From positions 1-64,000 of the forward strand of contig NZ_VRYZ01000005.1 in the NCBI RefSeq assembly GCF_008064635.1: a stretch of DNA of 64,000 nt, given 5' to 3'. Under the pieces are notes generated by a model that saw only the letters and a program-made list of their open reading frames with translations, ran no database searches and was not told the DNA's origin. The number at the start of each line of letters is the position of its first letter. Position 1 is the first letter of the stretch. This DNA is from Parahaliea aestuarii (GTDB taxonomy: Bacteria; Pseudomonadota; Gammaproteobacteria; Pseudomonadales; Halieaceae). Positions 63,201 through 64,000 of this stretch are shown here, piece by piece. Position numbers and translations under genes: made by a program.

Positions 63201-63738
63201 CGAGGACCTGCACACTGCGCTGGAAACCCTGGAATCGGCCATCCGCAAGATCGACAAGGAAACCCGCAACCGTTTCCGCGATACCTTCGACAAGGTGAAT
63301 GCCGGTTTGCAGGAACTGTTCCCGCGGGTGTTTGGCGGTGGCAGCGCCTACCTGGAACTGACCGGCGACGACCTGCTCGACACCGGCATCTCCATCATGG
63401 CGCGGCCCCCGGGCAAGAAAAACAGCACTATCCACCTGCTCTCCGGTGGCGAAAAGGCGCTTACCGCCATCGCCCTGGTGTTTTCCATCTTCCAGCTCAA
63501 CCCGGCACCTTTCTGTATGCTGGACGAGGTGGACGCGCCGCTGGACGATGCCAATGTCGGCCGCTATGCGCGGATGGTGAAGGAGATGTCGGAGAAAGTG
63601 CAGTTCATTTACATCACCCACAACAAGATATCGATGGAATTGGCGGATCAGTTGATGGGGGTCACCATGCACGAGCCCGGGGTATCCAGGCTGGTGACGG
63701 TGGACGTGGAAGAGGCGGCCGAAATGGCCGCCAGCTAA
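60241..63738 (+). CDS. smc: Chromosome segregation ATPase SMC
   Basis: 1165 residues. Walker A GPNGCGKSN (31-39) in the N-terminal ATPase half, long coiled coils (about 170-500 and 660-1000), a hinge near 520-660 (VEEGWQLAVETVLGADLQAVCVDALDGLGDQLATLEKG), and the C-terminal half with LLSGGEKAL and Walker B FCMLDEVDAPLDDANV. With ScpA/ScpB it condenses and separates chromosomes. Gammaproteobacteria usually have either SMC or MukB, so this lineage is of the SMC type. The reading frame is intact. zipA follows after 32 bases, an order seen in Pseudomonas. Confidence 0.97.
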   Translation: MRLKSIKLAGFKSFVDPTTVSFPSNMCAVVGPNGCGKSNVIDAVRWVMGESSAKNLRGESMTDVIFNGSVNRQPVGQASIELVFDNSDGGVGGEYASYAEISIKRVVTREAQSEYHLNGTRCRRRDITDIFLGTGLGPRSYAIIEQGMISRLIESKPEDLRVFIEEAAGISKYKERRKETESRMRRTLENLERLTDLRDELERQLQHLQRQAQSAEKYSEYKEEERTLKAQLQALQWRELDVQVRSVSQAIAELEVRLESVHAEHQQVDTAIEQHRLEHTDRNDAFNRVQANYYALGSEVARIEQTIKHQQERGRQLQEDLSQTLASLAESEAHLGEDSRKLEAWEEERDSLAPDLEMLQAVEQGSAEALLQAEEAMHEWQQRWDDFNQHAAEPRQQAEVQQSRIQHLEQAMQRLQNRVNQLDQERQNLAPGPADDDIEAFGEQLAETEMMMAELEQRGESLVDDLAGHRERTEALGAELDQLRSTLQQRRGRLASLEALQQAAMEDSDQAVGDWLRNAQLSDRPRLLEKLEVEEGWQLAVETVLGADLQAVCVDALDGLGDQLATLEKGQVTLVQPGAQAPSGSDQLAAKVRDSSLAGALLAGVRVADDLPAALVMRGALAGGESVITRDGIWLGPNWVRVTRLSDQQGGVLQRQQELESLAAEVEQLAARIAELETEQQSAREQMRQLEEQRQQGQRELQAATRQHAEYSAQLSAHRAKVEQITARRERLQADIEEARAQFAQEQESVAEARQILSEAIERMETDSREREALLSTRDETRSNLDSVRQKARHDKDAAHQAAMRSQSLETQLNAVRQTIERTRSQVEQLQERRQVLESGLNESDNPLDALQEELEAQLELRLQSEGELTEARQAMAEVEHALRQAEQQRGAIEQRAQGVRGELEQLRLKHQGLQVQRENIQRQLTENEHDVQQVLETMPEGANEDEWQRSLERVASRIARLGPINLAAIDEYSLQSERKNYLDAQNEDLHTALETLESAIRKIDKETRNRFRDTFDKVNAGLQELFPRVFGGGSAYLELTGDDLLDTGISIMARPPGKKNSTIHLLSGGEKALTAIALVFSIFQLNPAPFCMLDEVDAPLDDANVGRYARMVKEMSEKVQFIYITHNKISMELADQLMGVTMHEPGVSRLVTVDVEEAAEMAAS

Positions 63739-63770
63739 CAGAGATCGAGTCAGGTACGGGCGCGAGTGAT

Positions 63771-64000
63771 ATGGCGGACTTAACGATTCGGGACTGGATG
63801 GTAGTCATCGGCACACTGCTGATACTGGCGGTGTTGGCCGATGCCTGGCGGCGTATTTATCAGGACCGGCGGGCGCCGGTGCGGATGAAACTGTCGCGTG
63901 GCGAAAGCGGCGAGGAGGAGGGGCGCAGTCCCCGTGACGTTGACCTCGCCTGGCTGAAGGAATTGCCCAACGGCGGCGCCCGCGTGGTGAATCGCGATGC
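63771..64000 (+). CDS. zipA: Cell division protein ZipA, N-terminal part (cut by window end)
   Basis: Only the first 76 codons are present. Residues 3-24 (DLTIRDWMVVIGTLLILAVL) form the N-terminal membrane anchor that places ZipA with its FtsZ-binding domain in the cytoplasm. The next residues are charged and linker-like, then DVDLAWLKELPNGGARVVNR, a usual conserved stretch. ZipA ties FtsZ to the membrane. The position after smc matches the smc-zipA-ligA order of Pseudomonas. The ATG lies 32 bases after smc with a weak ribosome site. Confidence 0.88.
   Translation, partial: MADLTIRDWMVVIGTLLILAVLADAWRRIYQDRRAPVRMKLSRGESGEEEGRSPRDVDLAWLKELPNGGARVVNRD

Overview
The window looks like chromosomal DNA of a high-GC gammaproteobacterium. 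The nearest fit I can suggest is a marine Cellvibrionales-like lineage (Microbulbifer/Halieaceae type). This rests on a complete System I cytochrome c maturation operon (ccmA-ccmI), smc followed by zipA, the tesA-ybbA-ybbP arrangement, an AlgP-like Lys/Ala-rich protein, an OprO/OprP-type porin behind a Pho box, and marine-style catabolic genes. I ran no searches, so the lineage is an inference.

Layout. 1-290: three tandem 99-bp units, each with a CCA-ending tRNA-like tail and an intrinsic terminator. 300-980: apparently non-coding. 981-8258: algP-like, mobA, tsaB-uppP, a TetR regulator, apeB, a DUF3524 glycosyltransferase and trpS. 8271-18626: a TonB-dependent receptor, a DUF6498 membrane protein, pldA, purC, a TSUP transporter, an arylsulfatase, a DUF442 protein and a two-gene saccharopine dehydrogenase pair. 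18762-33369: a periplasmic M20 hydrolase, cytochrome b561 and cytochrome c', a KstD-like flavoprotein, two HupE/UreJ proteins, LysR divergent from an omega-amino-acid aminotransferase, an AEC transporter, an acyl-CoA dehydrogenase divergent from an AraC regulator, and an aldehyde dehydrogenase coupled to glpK. 33394-39230: a small zinc-ribbon protein, ybaK, bioA-tesA and ybbA-ybbP.

39240-45165 is a visibly AT-richer accessory island. It begins with a double-glycine-leader, bacteriocin-like peptide followed by a three-TM protein that could be its immunity protein, then a DUF2200 gene and a lipoprotein with a bacterial-repeat motif. It then holds a run of integron-type gene cassettes on the minus strand: a PIN-like protein, a TM-anchored protein and a HEPN-like protein. 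Two well-formed attC sites and one degenerate one separate them. No integrase is visible, so this is a CALIN-like array (cassettes without integron integrase). The island is the most novel part of the window.

45168-64000 returns to core genes: lemA with two TPM-domain proteins, a Tat-exported DUF1214 protein, a TetR regulator with mdh, ttcA leading directly into the translationally coupled ccmABCDEFGHI operon, the Pho-box-controlled porin, smc, and the 5' part of zipA, which runs off the end.

Working relationships: ccmA-I build c-type cytochromes such as the cytochrome c' at 20815-21300. uppP recycles the cell-wall carrier lipid. tsaB, ttcA, ybaK, trpS and the DUF3524 gene all concern tRNA. 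The LysR and AraC regulators probably control the divergent catabolic genes beside them. The cassette genes carry nuclease-like folds often found in toxin or phage-defence systems, but their roles here are not established.
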